49,232 bases of DNA from Rikenellaceae bacterium (GTDB lineage Bacteria > Bacteroidota > Bacteroidia > Bacteroidales > Rikenellaceae). The DNA lies in the NCBI GenBank assembly GCA_015059845.1, contig SUZR01000013.1, positions 1 to 49,232 of the forward strand, in the 5' to 3' direction. A model generated the notes under the pieces. That model did not search any database and was not told where the DNA came from. It saw only the letters and a list, made by a program, of their open reading frames with translations. Shown here piece after piece: positions 8,454 through 16,582 of the stretch (positions within the stretch are counted from its first letter, which is position 1; each line of letters starts with the position of its first letter). The translations under genes were made by a program, and so were the position numbers.

Positions 8454-9581
8454 TTACTTTATCAACTCATACTCTCTGCTACCGAGGCCAATCTTCTCGG
8501 CGTGCTCCAGACACGAGCGCCACTCCGACTCGGGAGTCGAGTTCTTGAAGTGGTCGTGATGGTCGCAGAAGTCGTGCGCGTGCATACGGTCGTGCAGGTG
8601 GCTACCCGGCAGCGGCGTAGCAGCCAAGCAGGCATCCACACACGCCTGGTCAAGAGCCAGCGGGTCCTTCGATGCGAACATTCCGATATTGGGCAGAATG
8701 GGGGCGTCGTTCTCGGCGTGGCAGTCGCAGTAGGGCGATACATCCACGATAAGAGAGATGTGGAACTGCGGACGACCATCAACCACAGCCTTCGTGTACT
8801 CGGCCATACGGCGGTTGAGCATTGCGGGTGCCTGCTCATTCACGAAGCTGATGGCGTCGAAGTTACAAGCTCCCAGGCAGCGGCCGCAACCAACGCAATT
8901 CTTTGTATCGACACTCATCTTGCGAGTCTGCTCGTCAAATACAAGGCCATTGTTGGCGCACTGCGTCATACAAACCTTACATCCGCGGCAACGCTTCTCA
9001 CTGATACGGGGCTGTCCGCCACTATGCTGCTCGGTCTTGCCGGCGCGTGAGCCGCAACCCATACCTATATTCTTAATAGTACCGCCAAAGCCTGTCATCT
9101 CGTGGCCCTTGAAGTGGCTCAGGCTGATGAATACATCGGCATCCATAATGGCGCGACCAATCTTCGCAGCCTTCACGTACTCGCCGCCCTTGACGGGAAC
9201 CTCTATGTCGTCCGTACCCTTCAGTCCGTCACCAATGATGATGGGGCAACCCACTGTCAGCGGCGTGAAACCATTCTCCCACGCGCAGTAGAGATGCTCG
9301 ATGGCATTCTTGCGGCTACCGGGATACATCGTGTTACAGTCGGTGAGGAAAGGCTTTCCGCCCAGCTCCTTGATAACATCTACCAATGCACGTGCGTAGT
9401 TGGGGCGCAGGTAGCTGATGTTACCCAGCTCGCCGAAGTGAAGTTTGATGGCTACAAACTTGCCATCCATATCAATGTCGCCAATGCCAGCCTTCAAAAC
9501 GAGTTTCTTGAGTTTGGTGGGCATTCCGTCACCGCGAGCCTTGGTGCGGAAGTCGGTGAAGTATACTTTAGATTTTTGCAT
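8454..9581 (-). CDS. DUF362 domain protein with two [4Fe-4S] ferredoxin motifs
   Basis: This 375-residue protein has an N-terminal DUF362-type region and a bacterial ferredoxin insert: CRGCKVCMTQC and CVGCGRCLGAC (around residues 195-235) would bind two [4Fe-4S] clusters. The segment SLSHFKGHEMTGFGGTIKN and the C-terminal DPLALDQACVDAC are typical of the family. The biochemical role of DUF362 proteins is not established; a redox or metal-binding function is an inference. I chose ATG 9581 (MQKSKVYF) because the upstream in-frame ATG at 9632 lies inside the -33 box of the promoter. It converges on nadA and is a single-gene unit. Confidence 0.85.
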   Translation of the reverse strand: MQKSKVYFTDFRTKARGDGMPTKLKKLVLKAGIGDIDMDGKFVAIKLHFGELGNISYLRPNYARALVDVIKELGGKPFLTDCNTMYPGSRKNAIEHLYCAWENGFTPLTVGCPIIIGDGLKGTDDIEVPVKGGEYVKAAKIGRAIMDADVFISLSHFKGHEMTGFGGTIKNIGMGCGSRAGKTEQHSGGQPRISEKRCRGCKVCMTQCANNGLVFDEQTRKMSVDTKNCVGCGRCLGACNFDAISFVNEQAPAMLNRRMAEYTKAVVDGRPQFHISLIVDVSPYCDCHAENDAPILPNIGMFASKDPLALDQACVDACLAATPLPGSHLHDRMHAHDFCDHHDHFKNSTPESEWRSCLEHAEKIGLGSREYELIK

Positions 9582-9602
9582 AGTTTTAGGAATATATTTA
9601 TA

Positions 9603-9633
9603 CAAAGTAAGCGATAAAATTGCGAACTTCAAA
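9603..9633 (-). promoter_or_regulatory. Promoter of the DUF362 gene
   Basis: On the minus strand TTTG (9633-9630), 19 bases, then TTACTTTG (9610-9603), one base off TAnnTTTG. It places the transcript start near 9596 and decides the start codon at 9581. Confidence 0.72.
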
Positions 9634-9673
9634 GCCTGCGGGGAAATAATTGAGTAAGAATCTGCCGAGAAAC

Positions 9674-9699
9674 AAAAAAGTCCCGACCAAAGTCGAGAC
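9674..9699 (-). terminator. Terminator downstream of the CAT tRNA
   Basis: Minus-strand stem GTCTCGAC / GTCGGGAC (9699-9692 with 9687-9680, one G-U pair) followed by a run of six T. Confidence 0.75.
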
Positions 9700-9730
9700 C
9701 TTTAAGAGTGAATTGTCGTTATAAAAGCTG

Positions 9731-9804
<74 letters not shown>

Positions 9805-9945
9805 GTCCAATGTGCGCCTTGCGAGGTGACACATTTTGCGATGCAAAGATAGGATAAAATTTTATAAAATGAAACTATCGGTGCAAAAATTCCCTATTTA
9901 TGCCTCCAAAGAGCATCTCGTTGCCGATTTGGACTCCACAGAAAT

Positions 9946-9976
9946 AAAAAAGTCTGCCTGAAATATTTGGCAGACT
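9946..9976 (-). terminator. Terminator of the GlsB-like gene
   Basis: Minus-strand stem AGTCTGCC / GGCAGACT (9976-9969 with 9958-9951) followed by a T run. The stem core is the same as in the terminator at 4776-4809. Confidence 0.82.
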
Positions 9977-9992
9977 CTATACCCTTGCTCGG

Positions 9993-10250
9993 CTACTGGT
10001 TTGAGGGTTTGCGGCGCGTGAAGAGCGATACGATGAGCAGCAGAACGATAGCTCCCACCACCGAGGCTATAAGCGTGCCGAAGGTCCCCGTAGGTATCCA
10101 GCCCATAAGCCCTACGAGCCAGCCACCCAAGAATCCACCGATGATACCAACAATCAAATTAACAATAAGTCCCGAGCCACTGCCCCTGACGATAAGGTTG
10201 GCCAGCCATCCTGCGACCAAGCCAATGAGTAAATACCATAACCAATACAT
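9993..10250 (-). CDS. GlsB/YeaQ/YmgE family small membrane protein
   Basis: This 85-residue protein of the transglycosylase-associated/GlsB family has three predicted membrane segments (about 3-22, 28-50, 57-77) with glycine-rich packing (VGIIGGFLGGWLVG) and a short basic tail RRKPSNQ. Related proteins are induced by general stress in several bacteria, but their molecular function is unknown. I take ATG 10250 (MYWLWYLL) as the start; the frame could begin three codons earlier at a TTG, which is less likely. It is a single-gene unit ending at the terminator at 9946-9976. Confidence 0.85.
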   Translation of the reverse strand: MYWLWYLLIGLVAGWLANLIVRGSGSGLIVNLIVGIIGGFLGGWLVGLMGWIPTGTFGTLIASVVGAIVLLLIVSLFTRRKPSNQ

Positions 10251-10331
10251 AATATCCAAACTTAAATGTTATCGCTGAGTGTAGCGATGCAAAATTCGTA
10301 CCTTAGCGAAAATATAGTTTTGAATAATCAT

Positions 10332-10362
10332 TTTGAAATTTCAATTTGATTTTGTAATTTTG
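10332..10362 (+). promoter_or_regulatory. Consensus promoter for the 6S-like RNA / lipoprotein unit
   Basis: TTTG (10332-10335), exactly 19 bases, TAATTTTG (10355-10362): a perfect Bacteroidota promoter. The start is expected at about 10367-10370. No coding sequence follows for 230 bases, which points to a stable RNA or a long structured leader. Confidence 0.85.
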
Positions 10363-10367
10363 TAGTG

Positions 10368-10597
10368 AGATGGTGTGCCATCTTGTAACATATTATTAAT
10401 TAGCGTTTGCTATTTGTTCCAGAACTCTGAAACGTAGGAAATTTCAAAAGTGCAAATCGGAACAGATTATGCGAATGCCCGCTATGTGTGGGCATCCTTG
10501 TCTGTTTGTACCGGTTTCCTACGACCGCAGAGTTGGGCAAGTTTGTTCACACTTTGTGTTCGTAGTAGAGCAGGTGGCAGTCGCATAAATCACTAAC
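10368..10597 (+). ncRNA. Candidate 6S RNA (rod-like structured RNA) or structured leader
   Basis: The stretch folds by eye into one long interrupted rod. From outside in: TGCCATCT (10376-10383) / AGGTGGCA (10572-10579); a large open region 10384-10422 versus 10535-10571 with small hairpins on each side (AGCgtttGCT; CACActtTGTG); AACTCTG (10423-10429) / CAGAGTT (10528-10534); CGTAGGAAA (10433-10441) / TTTCCTACG (10515-10523); AACAGA (10461-10466) / TCTGTT (10501-10506); and the apical hairpin ATGCCC (10475-10480) / GGGCAT (10490-10495). TAGTGA (10363-10368) / TCACTA (10590-10595) could extend the base. Closing stem, central bubble and terminal rod, about 230 bases, is the layout of 6S RNA; Bacteroidales have a 6S RNA known as the Bacteroidales-1 motif. 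No terminator is clear at the 3' end and a lipoprotein ATG follows at 10602, so it may instead be that gene's leader. Confidence 0.5.
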
Positions 10598-10601
10598 TAA
10601 A

Positions 10602-12038
10602 ATGAAACGCTTTTTTCAATTTCTGATGGCATCGGCCTTTGTTGTGTCGATGCAGGGATGCTCTAATGAGCCGTCTGGCGAGATTAGTTCTGCTGTGGAA
10701 CTCAAACTTAAAGGAGAGATTCAAACTCCAATGTCAAGAACTCGTGTAGATGTGAATGGTTTTGAAACATCTGATAAAGTAGGAGTTTATGTATCATCAA
10801 CGAGTTCTCTCGCATCGCAAGGCAATGTTCTCGATAATATAGCTTATTCTTATTCTAATGGAGACCTTGTTGCTCCCGAGGATGGCAAGGTGTATTGGGA
10901 TTCAGAAGATACTCGCTTGTCTATATATGCCTATTATCCGTATTCTGCGACCGTAGAGGATAATTCGGCTTACGAGTTCTCTGTAGAGACTAATCAATCG
11001 GAGTCGGAAAATTTTTACAATAGTGATTTCATTGCAGCTAAAGCTGAAAATATTGCACCTCAAGAGGCTCCCGTTTCTCTTACATTTCAGCACTCTTTGA
11101 GTAAGATAAATGTCTCTTTGGTGGCAGGAAAAGGTATTACTGCGGATGAGTTAGCAGCCGCAGAGAAGTCTTTTACAATTGGCGGTTTGGTTACTGGTGG
11201 CACAATCAATCTTGCAACAAGTAAGGCTACCGCTGGTACAACTAAGGCTACAATCACTCCGCTCGAGAGTAACGGCAAGGACTACTCAGCTATTGTTTAT
11301 CCTCAATCTGGAGCGGTTACATTTTATATGGAATTGGATGGGGAAATCTTCTCATATACAACTAATGTAAATTTTGCGGCGGGTTATCAGTATCAATTTA
11401 ATCTTGCTATCAACACTTGGGAATCTCCTGAGATGACTTTATCAACTACTACGATAGAGCCTTGGGATGATGGCGATGACCACTCTGGAACAATGTCAAA
11501 TGCATTATCTTTTCCAGACCCTGCGTTTAAAGCCTTTTTATTAAATGCAGACAAATATGCAACCTTCAATTTTAATCAAGAGCCTGATGGTAAAGTAGAT
11601 GCTAACGGAGATGGGAAAATAAGTAAAGAAGAGGCTGAGGCTGTATTATTTTTGAACGCAGCTAAAGGGCAAGAGATAACTCAAACTAGTTTTACAAATG
11701 TAAAAGGGATAGAGTATTTTGTCAATTTGCAGGGTATTAATCTTGATAGCCACACATCATTAACTTCTATTGATGTGTCAAAAAATACAAAATTAACATA
11801 TCTCAAAGTAAGTGCTTGCCCCGTAGCCTCTATTGATGTTAGTAATAATACATCTTTGGAATGGTTGTATTGCTACAATTGTGGTTTAACCGAGTTAGAC
11901 CTCTCGAATAATCCTAATCTAAAATATGTAGATTGTGATGGAAATACTAATCTTACAACCATATATATTGCTGAAGGTGTAAATTATCAAACCTGGAGTA
12001 TTCAATCTGGAGTGACTCCAACTGTAAAAAGCAATTAA
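10602..12038 (+). CDS. Fimbrillin-like lipoprotein with EF-hand-like loop and leucine-rich repeats
   Basis: This 478-residue surface lipoprotein has a signal peptide ending in the lipobox SMQGC (C20). Residues about 30-290 look like the fimbrillin/Mfa-like fold of Bacteroidales: the VGVYVSS strand, YWDSEDTRLSIYAYYPY and the FQHSLSKINVSL motif are typical. A linker carries a calcium-loop-like DANGDGKISKEE (333-344), and residues about 365-455 form short leucine-rich repeats (IDVSKNTKLTYLKVS, IDVSNNTSLEWLYC, LDLSNNPNLKYVDC). The LRR tail suggests a binding or adhesin role; the gene is not among pilus assembly genes, so a pilin role is unproven. It is visibly more AT-rich than its neighbours, suggesting transfer or fast evolution. 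The start lies only a few bases after the structured RNA. Confidence 0.8.
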   Translation: MKRFFQFLMASAFVVSMQGCSNEPSGEISSAVELKLKGEIQTPMSRTRVDVNGFETSDKVGVYVSSTSSLASQGNVLDNIAYSYSNGDLVAPEDGKVYWDSEDTRLSIYAYYPYSATVEDNSAYEFSVETNQSESENFYNSDFIAAKAENIAPQEAPVSLTFQHSLSKINVSLVAGKGITADELAAAEKSFTIGGLVTGGTINLATSKATAGTTKATITPLESNGKDYSAIVYPQSGAVTFYMELDGEIFSYTTNVNFAAGYQYQFNLAINTWESPEMTLSTTTIEPWDDGDDHSGTMSNALSFPDPAFKAFLLNADKYATFNFNQEPDGKVDANGDGKISKEEAEAVLFLNAAKGQEITQTSFTNVKGIEYFVNLQGINLDSHTSLTSIDVSKNTKLTYLKVSACPVASIDVSNNTSLEWLYCYNCGLTELDLSNNPNLKYVDCDGNTNLTTIYIAEGVNYQTWSIQSGVTPTVKSN

Positions 12039-12061
12039 TTTACATTTTATTCAAAGGAAAG

Positions 12062-12092
12062 TTTGCTCAATGAAAAAAAATGCTTACCTTTG
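12062..12092 (+). promoter_or_regulatory. Promoter of the L31 gene
   Basis: TTTG (12062-12065), 19 bases, TACCTTTG (12085-12092): perfect consensus. The transcript starts near 12099, so an in-frame ATG at 12080 lies in the promoter and cannot be the start of the L31 gene. Confidence 0.85.
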
Positions 12093-12130
12093 TCGCGCTA
12101 AAAGCATTTAATTCAAAAACATTACAAGCA

Positions 12131-12394
12131 ATGAAGAAAGGTATTCACCCCGAAAATTATCGTTTGGTGGCGTTCAAGGATATGTCGAACGACCACGTGT
12201 TTTTGTGCCGGTCCGCCGTTTCGACAAAGGAGACCATCGAAGTGAACGGCGAAACCTATCCTGTATACAAGATGGAAATCTCTAACACATCTCACCCCTT
12301 CTACACAGGTAAGATGAAGTTGGTTGATACCGCAGGTCGTGTGGATAAGTTTATGAGCCGCTACGCAAAGCGCTACGATAAGAAGAACAAGTAG
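12131..12394 (+). CDS. rpmE2: 50S ribosomal protein L31 type B
   Basis: This 87-residue large-subunit protein matches the zinc-free (type B) form of L31: it begins MKKGIHPENYRLVAFKDMSN, has the HPFYTGKMKLVDTAGRVDKF segment, and lacks the four zinc-binding cysteines of type A (one Cys only, in FLCRS). The basic tail AKRYDKKNK contacts rRNA. Start at ATG 12131 is fixed by the promoter. In many bacteria the type B paralogue replaces the zinc form when zinc is scarce; no Zur operator is evident here and this may be the sole L31. It is a single-gene unit with its own terminator. Confidence 0.95.
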   Translation: MKKGIHPENYRLVAFKDMSNDHVFLCRSAVSTKETIEVNGETYPVYKMEISNTSHPFYTGKMKLVDTAGRVDKFMSRYAKRYDKKNK

Positions 12395-12413
12395 TCTTAA
12401 GATGTCTACTTTG

Positions 12414-12448
12414 AAACGTTCGACCCTAACGGTCGGACGTTTTTTTTG
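12414..12448 (+). terminator. Terminator of the L31 gene
   Basis: AACGTTCGACC / GGTCGGACGTT stem (one mismatch or wobble) at 12415-12441, followed by a run of T. Confidence 0.88.
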
Positions 12449-12622
12449 TTTATGCCCTTGCGAGATTCTTTTTTTTGTGGTCGGATTCCGCCTTGGGACA
12501 AGAATCGCCAGCCGCAAAGGTGAATTACGGGCCTAAGCAGCCAAAAAACTATTATATATAAATATAAGTGTATCGCAAAATGATATTTTTTTAACTTTTT
12601 TGCAAAAAAAACATTCAATTGT

Positions 12623-12653
12623 TTTTTAATTAGGGAAAGAGTAATTATATTTG
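12623..12653 (+). promoter_or_regulatory. Upstream promoter (P1) of the tRNA-tuf operon
   Basis: TATATTTG at 12646-12653 is a perfect -7 element; the -33 position holds TTTT (12623-12626). It would start a transcript near 12660, about 160 bases before tRNA-Thr, giving the operon a second promoter ahead of the one at 12769. Confidence 0.55.
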
Positions 12654-12768
12654 CACTCGATTTTCCGACAAAGTAGTACAAGTCGGGGGTCGGGAGTTCT
12701 TTGAACGTGCTAAGTAGGGCTGTTGAAAGCAAAAAAATAAGAATTTTGAAAAAAAACTTCTGAAAAAA

Positions 12769-12799
12769 TTTGCAAACATAAAAAATATCCCTACCTTTG
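12769..12799 (+). promoter_or_regulatory. Main promoter (P2) of the tRNA-tuf operon
   Basis: TTTG (12769-12772), 19 bases, TACCTTTG (12792-12799): perfect consensus. Initiation is expected near 12806, 13 bases before tRNA-Thr. Confidence 0.88.
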
Positions 12800-12818
12800 C
12801 ATCCCGTAACGGTTGAAT

Positions 12819-12895
12819 GCCGATGTAGCTCAGTTGGCCAGAGCACGTGATTTGTAATCTCGGGGTCGTGGGTTCGAATCCCTCCATCGGCTCCA
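12819..12895 (+). tRNA. tRNA-Thr (TGT)
   Basis: Acceptor GCCGATG/CATCGGC, anticodon loop TTTGTAA (anticodon TGT), GGTTCGAATCC T-arm, discriminator T, and an encoded CCA at 12893-12895. There is a T-T mismatch in the anticodon stem. First of three tRNAs ahead of tuf, an arrangement also seen in E. coli thrU-tyrU-glyT-thrT-tufB. Confidence 0.95.
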
Positions 12896-12932
12896 GAGTT
12901 CTGGAGGAGGATACAACAACTGTGAAAATATT

Positions 12933-13015
12933 GGGAAGATACCAGAGTGGCCAAATGGGGCAGACTGTAAATCTGCTGGCGTACGCCTTCGGTGGTTCGA
13001 ATCCATCTCTTCCCA
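12933..13015 (+). tRNA. tRNA-Tyr (GTA)
   Basis: An 83-base class II tRNA with a long variable arm: acceptor GGGAAGA/TCTTCCC, anticodon loop CTGTAAA (GTA), discriminator A. CCA is not encoded. Confidence 0.95.
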
Positions 13016-13087
13016 CTTACGAAACCGGTCGGGGTTGCAAGCGTCTGATGAGGACATTGATAAGCTGCCTTGATGCGGTTTGTTTTT

Positions 13088-13160
13088 GCGGAAGTAGCTC
13101 AGTTGATAGAGCATTAGCCTTCCAAGCTAAGGGTCGCGAGTTTGAGCCTCGTCTTCCGCT
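13088..13160 (+). tRNA. tRNA-Gly (TCC)
   Basis: A 73-base cloverleaf: acceptor GCGGAAG/CTTCCGC, anticodon loop CTTCCAA (TCC), T-loop TTTGAGC, discriminator T, no encoded CCA. Confidence 0.95.
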
Positions 13161-13281
13161 CTAAGACGGTAACACGGTTTCTGGATTTGCTCAGCAGAGC
13201 GATGGGAACAAGTGTTACTCGTTTGTATGTTAAAAGACTTTTTGTAAAGAAATTTTTAAAAAACTTAATACTTATAATACT

Positions 13282-14466
13282 ATGGCAAAAGAAAAATTTG
13301 ACCGTTCGAAACCGCACGTAAACATCGGTACTATCGGACACGTTGACCACGGTAAGACTACTCTTACTGCTGCTATTACTACTGTTCTTGCTAAGAACGG
13401 TTTGTCAGAGCTTCGTTCATTCGATTCAATCGACAACGCACCCGAGGAGAAGGAGCGTGGTATCACCATTAACACTGCTCACGTAGAGTATCAGACAGCT
13501 TCACGTCACTATGCACACGTTGACTGCCCGGGTCACGCCGACTACGTAAAGAACATGGTAACTGGTGCTGCTCAGATGGATGGTGCTATCTTGGTAGTTG
13601 CTGCTACTGACGGTCCTATGCCCCAGACTAACGAGCACGTTCTTCTTGCAAAGCAGGTAAACGTTCCCCGTATCGTAGTATTCTTGAACAAGTGCGATAT
13701 GGTTGACGATGCTGAGATGCTTGACCTCGTTGAGATGGAGGTTCGCGATCTTTTGGCTAAGTATGACTTCGATGAGGATTGCCCCATCATCCGTGGTTCT
13801 GCACTCGGTGGCTTGAACGGTGAGCCCCAGTGGGAGGAGAAGATTATGGAGTTGATGAACTCAGTTGACGAGTACGTGCCCATTCCTCCCCGTGAGAACG
13901 AGAAGCCTTTCTTGATGCCTGTTGAGGACGTATTCTCAATCACAGGTCGTGGTACAGTAGTAACTGGCCGTATCGAGACTGGTATTATCCACGTAGGTGA
14001 CCCCGTTGAGATCATCGGTTTGGGTGAGAAGACTTTGACTTCTACTTGTACTGGTGTTGAGATGTTCCGTAAGCTCCTCGATGAGGGTGAGGCTGGTGAT
14101 AACGTAGGTCTTTTGATGCGTGGTATCGATAAGAAGGAGGTTAAGCGCGGTATGGTTGTTGCTAAGCCCGGTTCTATCAAGCCCCACACTAAGTTCACAG
14201 CAGAGGTGTATATCCTGAAGAAGGAGGAGGGTGGCCGTCACACTCCGTTCCACAACAAGTACCGTCCCCAGTTCTACTTGCGTACTATGGACGTTACCGG
14301 TGAGATCGCTCTTCCCGATGGCGTAGATATGGTAATGCCTGGTGACCACGTGACTATCACTGTAACTTTGATCTATCCCGTAGCGTTGAACGAGGGTCTT
14401 CGTTTCGCAATCCGTGAGGGTGGTCGTACAGTAGGTGCAGGTCAGGTACTCGCAATCGTTGAGTAA
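13282..14466 (+). CDS. tuf: Elongation factor Tu
   Basis: EF-Tu (394 residues) delivers aminoacyl-tRNA to the ribosome as a GTPase. The P-loop [11 protein letters not shown] (about 18-28), switch/G2 region [24 protein letters not shown] (G3) and NKCDMVDD (G4, about 136) are intact, followed by domains 2 and 3 with [12 protein letters not shown]. It starts at [20 protein letters not shown]. It follows three tRNAs in one operon and precedes tRNA-Trp and secE. Codon use is strongly biased, as expected of a highly expressed gene. Confidence 0.98.
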   Translation: MAKEKFDRSKPHVNIGTIGHVDHGKTTLTAAITTVLAKNGLSELRSFDSIDNAPEEKERGITINTAHVEYQTASRHYAHVDCPGHADYVKNMVTGAAQMDGAILVVAATDGPMPQTNEHVLLAKQVNVPRIVVFLNKCDMVDDAEMLDLVEMEVRDLLAKYDFDEDCPIIRGSALGGLNGEPQWEEKIMELMNSVDEYVPIPPRENEKPFLMPVEDVFSITGRGTVVTGRIETGIIHVGDPVEIIGLGEKTLTSTCTGVEMFRKLLDEGEAGDNVGLLMRGIDKKEVKRGMVVAKPGSIKPHTKFTAEVYILKKEEGGRHTPFHNKYRPQFYLRTMDVTGEIALPDGVDMVMPGDHVTITVTLIYPVALNEGLRFAIREGGRTVGAGQVLAIVE

Positions 14467-14482
14467 TTACTACACAACAATA

Positions 14483-14512
14483 GAGAGGGGTAACCCCTAA
14501 GTTTCCCCTCTC
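14483..14512 (+). promoter_or_regulatory. Hairpin between tuf and tRNA-Trp (attenuator or processing site)
   Basis: Perfect 8-bp stem GAGAGGGG (14483-14490) / CCCCTCTC (14505-14512), not followed by a T run. It may protect the tuf mRNA end or mark processing of tRNA-Trp rather than terminate. Confidence 0.5.
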
Positions 14513-14518
14513 ATTTCT

Positions 14519-14592
14519 AGGAGCATAGTTCAAGGGTAGAATAGCGGTCTCCAAAACCGTTGATGGGAGTTCGAATCTCTCTGCTCCTGCCA
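14519..14592 (+). tRNA. tRNA-Trp (CCA)
   Basis: Acceptor AGGAGCA/TGCTCCT, anticodon loop CTCCAAA (CCA), T-arm GAGTTCGAATCTC, discriminator G, CCA tail encoded at 14590-14592. It sits between tuf and secE and is part of their transcript. Confidence 0.96.
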
Positions 14593-14615
14593 AATTAAAA
14601 ATAGATAAAGTAGTT

Positions 14616-14813
14616 ATGTTTAATTACGTAAAAGAATCCTATAACGAGCTTGTTCATAAGGTGGCTTGGCCCTCTTTCCCGCAGTTGCAGAGTTCGACAG
14701 TAGTCGTGATGGTCGCTTCGGCGATTTTTGCTATTGTGGTGTTGTTGATGGACATTTCATTTGAGAACATCATGGCCGCAATATATAAGACGTTGGGTAA
14801 TCTTGGTCGTTAA
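14616..14813 (+). CDS. secE: Preprotein translocase subunit SecE
   Basis: This 65-residue protein clamps SecY in the SecYEG channel. It has the conserved amphipathic helix (YNELVHKVAWPSFPQLQSST) followed by one membrane segment (about 28-50). It is the short single-TM form usual outside Enterobacteria. Position between tRNA-Trp and nusG is the conserved secE-nusG-rplKAJL order. Confidence 0.95.
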   Translation: MFNYVKESYNELVHKVAWPSFPQLQSSTVVVMVASAIFAIVVLLMDISFENIMAAIYKTLGNLGR

Positions 14814-14832
14814 TTGTTGTTAATATAAGACG

Positions 14833-15393
14833 ATGAGCGAAATTAAGAAGGAGTGGTATGTAGTCCGCGCAATAGGCGGTAAGGAGCAGAAGGTCAAGGA
14901 GTATATCGAGGCCGAGATTCGTCATAACCACCTCGAGGATTACATTTCACAGGTCCTTATTCCCACAGAGAAAGTCTACACCATCCGTAACGGTAAGAAG
15001 ATCTCAAAAGAGAAGGTTTCTTACCCTGGTTACGTTTTGGTGGAGGCGGCTTTCGTAGGTCAGATTCCAATCATTATTCGCAATACACCAAATGTACTCG
15101 GTTTCTTGGGTGACACCAAGGAGGACAGCCGTCAGATGAAAGCTACACCGTTACGTCCACAAGAGGTTAGCCGAATCTTAGGCCGTGTTGATGAACTGAG
15201 CGTACAGGAGGAAGAGCACGAGGTTCCTTTCGTTGTTGGCGAGATCGTCAAGGTTACAGACGGTCCTTTCTCAAGCTTCCAAGGTACTATTGAGACAGTC
15301 GATAACGAGCGCAAGAAACTTACAGTCTCTGTGAAAATTTTTGGTCGCAAGACTCCTATGGAGTTGAGCTTTACACAAGTTGAAAAAGAATAA
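14833..15393 (+). CDS. nusG: Transcription termination/antitermination factor NusG
   Basis: NusG (186 residues) links RNA polymerase to the ribosome or Rho. The N-terminal NGN domain begins KKEWYVVRAIGGKEQKVKEYI and holds the SYPGYVLVEA segment; the C-terminal KOW domain has GEIVKVTDGPFSSFQGTIE (about 136-154). It lies 19 bases after secE and 16 before rplK in the same operon. Confidence 0.96.
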   Translation: MSEIKKEWYVVRAIGGKEQKVKEYIEAEIRHNHLEDYISQVLIPTEKVYTIRNGKKISKEKVSYPGYVLVEAAFVGQIPIIIRNTPNVLGFLGDTKEDSRQMKATPLRPQEVSRILGRVDELSVQEEEHEVPFVVGEIVKVTDGPFSSFQGTIETVDNERKKLTVSVKIFGRKTPMELSFTQVEKE

Positions 15394-15409
15394 TTAACCA
15401 AGGAAAACT

Positions 15410-15850
15410 ATGGCAAAAGAGGTTGCTGCATTTATTAAATTGCAGATCAAAGGTGGTGCTGCCAATCCTTCACCCCCCGTGGGTCCCGCGTTGGGTTCTA
15501 AGGGAGTCAACATTATGGACTTCTGTAAGCAGTTCAACGCACGCACCCAGGATAAGGCGGGTAAGGTTCTTCCAGTCATCATTACAGTTTATACAGATAA
15601 GTCGTTTGACTTTGTTGTTAAACAGCCACCAGTAGCCATTCAGCTTAAGGAAGCAGCTAAGGTTAAGACCGGTTCTGCACAGCCCAACCGTTCAAAGGTA
15701 GGTGAGGTGACTTGGGAGCAGGTTAAGGCTATTGCCGAGGACAAGATGCCCGACATGAACTGCTTTACCGTTGAAGCTGCTATGCGTATGATTGCTGGTA
15801 CTGCACGCAGTATGGGTATCAACGTAGTTGGTGAATTTCCTAACATGTAA
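15410..15850 (+). CDS. rplK: 50S ribosomal protein L11
   Basis: L11 (146 residues) forms the GTPase-associated centre with L10-L7/L12. The proline-rich N-terminal loop [20 protein letters not shown] and the C-terminal rRNA-binding domain ([18 protein letters not shown]) are intact. It is separated from rplA by 14 bases in the secE-rpoC cluster. Confidence 0.97.
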   Translation: MAKEVAAFIKLQIKGGAANPSPPVGPALGSKGVNIMDFCKQFNARTQDKAGKVLPVIITVYTDKSFDFVVKQPPVAIQLKEAAKVKTGSAQPNRSKVGEVTWEQVKAIAEDKMPDMNCFTVEAAMRMIAGTARSMGINVVGEFPNM

Positions 15851-15864
15851 TTAGTATTACCAGA

Positions 15865-16563
15865 ATGAGTAAGTTGACAAAAAATCAAAAGGCAGCCTAC
15901 GCCAAGGTTGAGCCACACAAGGCATACAAATTGTCTGAGGCAGCATCTCTTCTGAAGGAAATTACCTTTACGAAATTTGATGCTTCTGTAGACATTGACG
16001 TGCGTTTGGGCGTTGACCCCCGTAAGGCGAACCAGATGGTTCGTGGCGTGGTAACATTGCCCCACGGTACAGGTAAGACTGTTCGTGTGTTGGTATTGTG
16101 TACACCCGACAAGGAGGCTGAGGCTCAGGCGGCAGGTGCTGACTATGTAGGTTTGGATGAGTATGTAGATAAGATCAAGGCCGGCTGGACCGACGTAGAT
16201 GTTATCATCTGTACTCCTAACGTTATGGGTAAGGTAGGTGCGCTCGGTCGTATCCTCGGTCCCCGTGGTTTGATGCCAAACCCCAAGACAGGTACTGTAA
16301 CTATGGATATCGCTAAGGCCGTTACAGAGGTTAAGGCCGGTAAGATCGACTTCAAGGTTGACAAGTACGGTATTATCCACACTTCTGTAGGTAAGGTATC
16401 TTTCACTCCCGAGCAGATTATCGACAATGCTAAGGAGGTTGTAAACACTATCATCAAGTTGAAGCCTTCGGCAGCTAAGGGTACTTATGTATTGAGCATT
16501 TATCTCTCTACAACTATGAGCCCGGGTATTCAGGTTGATCCCAAATCAGTAGAAACGAAGTAA
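15865..16563 (+). CDS. rplA: 50S ribosomal protein L1
   Basis: L1 (232 residues) builds the mobile stalk at the E site and in many bacteria represses the L11-L1 mRNA. The signature [21 protein letters not shown] and the following [15 protein letters not shown] motif (about residues 110-147) are present. Normal length, within the ribosomal operon. Confidence 0.97.
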   Translation: MSKLTKNQKAAYAKVEPHKAYKLSEAASLLKEITFTKFDASVDIDVRLGVDPRKANQMVRGVVTLPHGTGKTVRVLVLCTPDKEAEAQAAGADYVGLDEYVDKIKAGWTDVDVIICTPNVMGKVGALGRILGPRGLMPNPKTGTVTMDIAKAVTEVKAGKIDFKVDKYGIIHTSVGKVSFTPEQIIDNAKEVVNTIIKLKPSAAKGTYVLSIYLSTTMSPGIQVDPKSVETK

Positions 16564-16582
16564 AAGAAGGAGGATATAAGAG

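Noticed and set aside
12406..13114. Minus-strand frames across the tRNA-Thr/Tyr/Gly genes
   Set aside because: They read antisense through tRNAs and give the well-known tRNA-derived false proteins with GGIRTHDPE-like strings.
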